Assembly: GCA_020630835.1 (NCBI GenBank)
Contig: JAHDIL010000047.1
Span: 1-9,031 of the forward strand
From: Verrucomicrobiota bacterium
Lineage (GTDB): Bacteria > Verrucomicrobiota > Verrucomicrobiia > Verrucomicrobiales > DEV007
DNA length: 9,031 nt
Direction: 5' to 3'
Position numbers and translations under genes: made by a program. Shown here piece after piece: positions 7,078-9,031 of this stretch (position 1 is its first letter; each line of letters opens with the position of its first letter). The notes under the pieces were generated by a model that had not been told where the DNA came from, made no database searches, and worked only from the letters and a program-made list of their open reading frames with translations.

Positions 7078-7614
7078 ATGAGTAAAACAATCGTTCTGGG
7101 CGTTAGTGGATCGATAGCGGCCTATAAAGCTGCTGACCTAACGAGCCAGCTCACTAAACGTGACTACAATGTGCGGGTGGTCATGACGAAAGATGCCTGC
7201 GAGTTCATTACGCCGCTTACATTGCAGGTGCTTTCGCGGAATCCGGTCACAGCAGACCTTTATGACGAGAAGTCCGATTGGCATCCAGGCCATATCGAGC
7301 TGGCCGATACCGCTGATCTTTTTCTAGTGGCTCCGGCGACCGCTAACATTTTGGCCAAATTTGCGAATGGGATAGCTGATGATGCGCTAACCGCGATTCA
7401 TCTGGCTACTCGAGCGCCCCTCCTGCTAGCGCCTGCTATGAATGGCAAGATGTGGGATCACCCAGCGACTCTGAACAATCGTGAGGTCTTAACTAAGCGC
7501 GGAGCGCAATGGATAGGGCCGGAGGATGGCATGCTAGCTTGTGGTTACCAAGGAGCGGGAAGGTTGTGGCCAGTAGAAGGCATCGTAGAAGCTTGCGAAA
7601 AGTTTCTCAAATAA
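7078..7614 (+). CDS. coaC: Phosphopantothenoylcysteine decarboxylase (stand-alone CoaC)
   Basis: Flavin (FMN) enzyme that decarboxylates 4'-phosphopantothenoylcysteine to 4'-phosphopantetheine, the third step from pantothenate to coenzyme A, in the cytosol. Numbered from ATG 7078: VLGVSGSIAAYKA at 6-18 (FMN-binding start of the HFCD flavoprotein fold), GHIELADTADL at 71-81 with catalytic His72, APATANILAKFANGIADD at 85-102, PAMNGKMW at 119-126 (substrate-binding PxMNxxMW, N122), and ACGYQGAGR at 154-162 with the catalytic Cys155. These correspond to H75, N125 and C158 of E. coli Dfp. The 178 residues cover exactly the CoaC half; the ligase half is a separate downstream gene. An earlier in-frame ATG at 7054 overlaps the end of gmk by 11 bases and would add eight residues (MRVKKYHA). 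I prefer 7078 because the family usually has only a few residues before the first strand, but neither start has a good ribosome site. Confidence 0.9.
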   Translation: MSKTIVLGVSGSIAAYKAADLTSQLTKRDYNVRVVMTKDACEFITPLTLQVLSRNPVTADLYDEKSDWHPGHIELADTADLFLVAPATANILAKFANGIADDALTAIHLATRAPLLLAPAMNGKMWDHPATLNNREVLTKRGAQWIGPEDGMLACGYQGAGRLWPVEGIVEACEKFLK

Positions 7615-7634
7615 TGCTAATAAGCTAGCACTGT

Positions 7635-8267
7635 ATGAAAAAGGTGTTGATAACAGCTGGACCCACCCGCGAGCCCATCGATCCTGTCCGTTTCCTCAGT
7701 AATCGCTCGTCTGGAAAGATGGGCTACGCTTTGGCCGAGGCTGCTGTGGTCGCTGGATGTGAGGTTACGCTTGTGTCAGGGCCCGTATGCTTGGACCCGC
7801 CTGCCGGGGTCAAGTTGGTCAGCGTTATGACGGCTTCGGAGATGTATGGTGCGGTGGAAGCGCGCATTGAGCCGATGGATCTTGTTGTCTGCTGCGCCGC
7901 GGTGGCAGACTATACGCCCATCCGCATGGAGGAGCATAAGCTAAAAAAGAAAGGGACTGATCTCAACCTTACCCTGATGCCAACCAAAGATATACTGGGT
8001 AGTTGTCGTGAGGTTTTTGGGTATCGGAAAACCCTTGTCGGCTTTGCAGCGGAGACTCAGGAGCTGGAGCGCTACGCCCGAGAGAAGTTGGCGCGCAAAG
8101 GCTGCGACTGGATCGCAGCGAATCGGGTTGACGAAGAGGGGTCGGGCTTTGAAGTCAACCACAATGAGATCACCTTGTTTTCTGCAGATGGTCAAGTCGT
8201 AGAGTTGCCAAGAGATACGAAACCCCAATTAGCCGAGAACATGATGCGTATGCTGATTGGAGAGTAG
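7635..8267 (+). CDS. coaB: Phosphopantothenate-cysteine ligase (stand-alone CoaB)
   Basis: Ligase that joins 4'-phosphopantothenate and cysteine using a nucleotide triphosphate (CTP in most bacteria), producing the substrate of the neighbouring CoaC. Motifs: [25 protein letters not shown] at 6-30 (the nucleotide-binding signature), VSGP at 47-50, CAAVADYTP at 87-95, KLKKK at 102-106, PTKDIL at 116-121 (position of the N-P-D-I motif, with Thr117 where E. coli Dfp has Asn210), VGFAAET at 135-141, and [11 protein letters not shown] at 153-163 with the conserved Lys. The 210 residues match one complete ligase domain. It is 20 bases after coaC and in another frame, with its own ATG but no recognisable Shine-Dalgarno sequence. 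CoaC ends at its natural domain border and CoaB begins at its own, so this looks like a genuine two-gene arrangement, not a broken fusion. Confidence 0.92.
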   Translation: MKKVLITAGPTREPIDPVRFLSNRSSGKMGYALAEAAVVAGCEVTLVSGPVCLDPPAGVKLVSVMTASEMYGAVEARIEPMDLVVCCAAVADYTPIRMEEHKLKKKGTDLNLTLMPTKDILGSCREVFGYRKTLVGFAAETQELERYAREKLARKGCDWIAANRVDEEGSGFEVNHNEITLFSADGQVVELPRDTKPQLAENMMRMLIGE

Positions 8268-8377
8268 CTTACCCCTAACTAAAATTCCCTCGGGGTATAG
8301 CTAGAATTGCGTTGTGAGGCTCGAGATAGCAAAAAGCATAGGACGCAGAGCCTAGCGCTTGATTTTTCGAAAGCCTT
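8268..8377. other. Convergent intergenic region between coaB and dinB
   Basis: A 110-base spacer into which both flanking genes are transcribed. It contains two weak inverted repeats: TACCCC (8270-8275) with GGGGTA (8292-8297), and the one listed at 8317-8353. No small gene is apparent. Confidence 0.5.
8317..8367 (+). terminator. Possible weak terminator of the coaB operon
   Basis: AGGCTC (8317-8322) pairs perfectly with GAGCCT (8348-8353). Ten bases later comes TTTTT (8363-8367). The loop of 25 bases is long and the spacing to the T-run is more than ideal, so the terminator function is uncertain. Confidence 0.3.
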
Positions 8378-9031
8378 CTAAAACATCTCCATCTGCACAG
8401 CGAGTGGTTCACTCTCGGGATGAAAGCGAACACCTAGCCCGAGAAGGCGAATCTTTCGACACCCTCGGCGAGTCCAAGCTTCGGCTAAGAGGGCGGCGCA
8501 GGTAGGTTCATCAAGCGTCAAGGTTGCTGTCTGGATAGAGGTGATGGTGAAATCGTCGAATTTAAGCTTCACGAAAGTTTCCTTTACTCGTCGTCCAGCA
8601 AGCTTGCCCTGAAGGGAGGCACTAATCTCTGCGTGAAGGTCTTGCAGCTTGCCCTGAGCGAGTGCCAGATCATCGATGTTTTCGCGAAAGGTCCGCTCGC
8701 TACTGATCGATTTGCGTTGGCGGCTAGGGTTGACTGGGCGCTCATCGTGCCCTCGACATAGGCGATATAAGCTGCGGCCAAATTTCCCAAAAACCCGCAT
8801 CAAATCGTATTCCTCCCATTTCTGTAGATCGCCACATGTGCGTAGATGATGCCGATGAAGGCGCTTAGCAGTTTGCTTCCCCACTCCCCAGATTTTCTCC
8901 ACGGGCAATTCCTGCAGAAAGATCTCAATAGAGGACTCATCCAAAAGAGCGAATTGACCGTCAGGCTTGTTCCAGTCAGAGCCAATTTTTGCGAGGAATT
9001 TATTCCGAGCGATCCCTGCGGACGCAGTCAG
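8378..9031 (-). CDS. dinB: DNA polymerase IV (DinB), C-terminal part, runs off the window
   Basis: Y-family translesion polymerase. The 217 codons in the window start inside LTASAGIARNKFLAKIGSDW at the upper edge (about 8972-9031), the hallmark DinB segment (family form SxGIAxNKxLAKIASDxxKPxG), and continue KPDGQF. Then come the helix-hairpin-helix thumb (LPVEKIWGVGKQTAKRLHRH, about 8840-8900), ISSERTF (about 8680-8701) leading into the little-finger domain, and KLKFDDFTI / LLGLGVRF in that domain. The last residues are QMEMF (8381-8395), which fits the beta-clamp-binding consensus QxxLF. About 135 N-terminal residues, including the catalytic Asp/Glu residues of the palm, lie outside the window. 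The frame is open through the edge, and an internal ttg at 8942-8944 is not the start. The gene converges on coaB and is probably a separate transcription unit. Confidence 0.93.
   Translation of the reverse strand: MTASAGIARNKFLAKIGSDWNKPDGQFALLDESSIEIFLQELPVEKIWGVGKQTAKRLHRHHLRTCGDLQKWEEYDLMRVFGKFGRSLYRLCRGHDERPVNPSRQRKSISSERTFRENIDDLALAQGKLQDLHAEISASLQGKLAGRRVKETFVKLKFDDFTITSIQTATLTLDEPTCAALLAEAWTRRGCRKIRLLGLGVRFHPESEPLAVQMEMF

Noticed and set aside
5271..8300. Recurrent GCTAGC hexamers (for example near 5271, 7532 and 7623) as a repeat family or uptake signal
   Set aside because: Spacing is irregular, several lie within codons of conserved genes, and CTAG is not rare elsewhere in the window.

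Overview
The window looks like a piece of a Verrucomicrobiota or Planctomycetota genome, with the former more likely. The evidence is a paired DUF1552 / 'planctomycete cytochrome c' (DUF1587-1595-1592-1588-1585) gene cassette, a secreted FGly-type sulfatase with an added beta-sandwich domain, moderate GC, and several genes without a clear Shine-Dalgarno site. The lineage is inferred from gene content, not from a marker gene.

Layout. (1) Bases 1-5271, + strand: a tight operon holding the C-terminal part of a DUF1552 protein, a large multidomain cytochrome-like protein, and a sulfatase. The first two genes are separated by no bases once the true start at 643 is recognised. The second and third overlap by ATGA. 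All appear exported or periplasmic and probably act on (sulfated) polysaccharide or other organic matter, although the biochemical role of the DUF1552/DUF1592 pair is not established. Both of the first two genes carry a frameshift, and the N-terminal heme motif of the second is CxxCQ instead of CxxCH. (2) Bases 5272-5407: an intergenic leader with strong inverted repeats and no clear promoter. (3) Bases 5408-8267, + strand: a housekeeping run of an SbtA-family (DUF897) sodium/bicarbonate-type transporter, guanylate kinase (gmk), phosphopantothenoylcysteine decarboxylase (coaC) and phosphopantothenate-cysteine ligase (coaB). CoaB and CoaC are encoded separately rather than as the common CoaBC fusion. 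(4) Bases 8268-8377: a short convergent intergenic region with weak terminator-like hairpins. (5) Bases 8378-9031, - strand: the C-terminal two thirds of DNA polymerase IV (dinB), running off the end of the window.

I found no CRISPR array, tRNA, rRNA, insertion sequence or phage gene. No wholly new system is evident. The points most worth a second look are the clustered lesions in the DUF1552/cytochrome pair, the G8 tract joining gmk and coaC, the structured leader of the SbtA-type gene, and the sulfatase's extra C-terminal domain.
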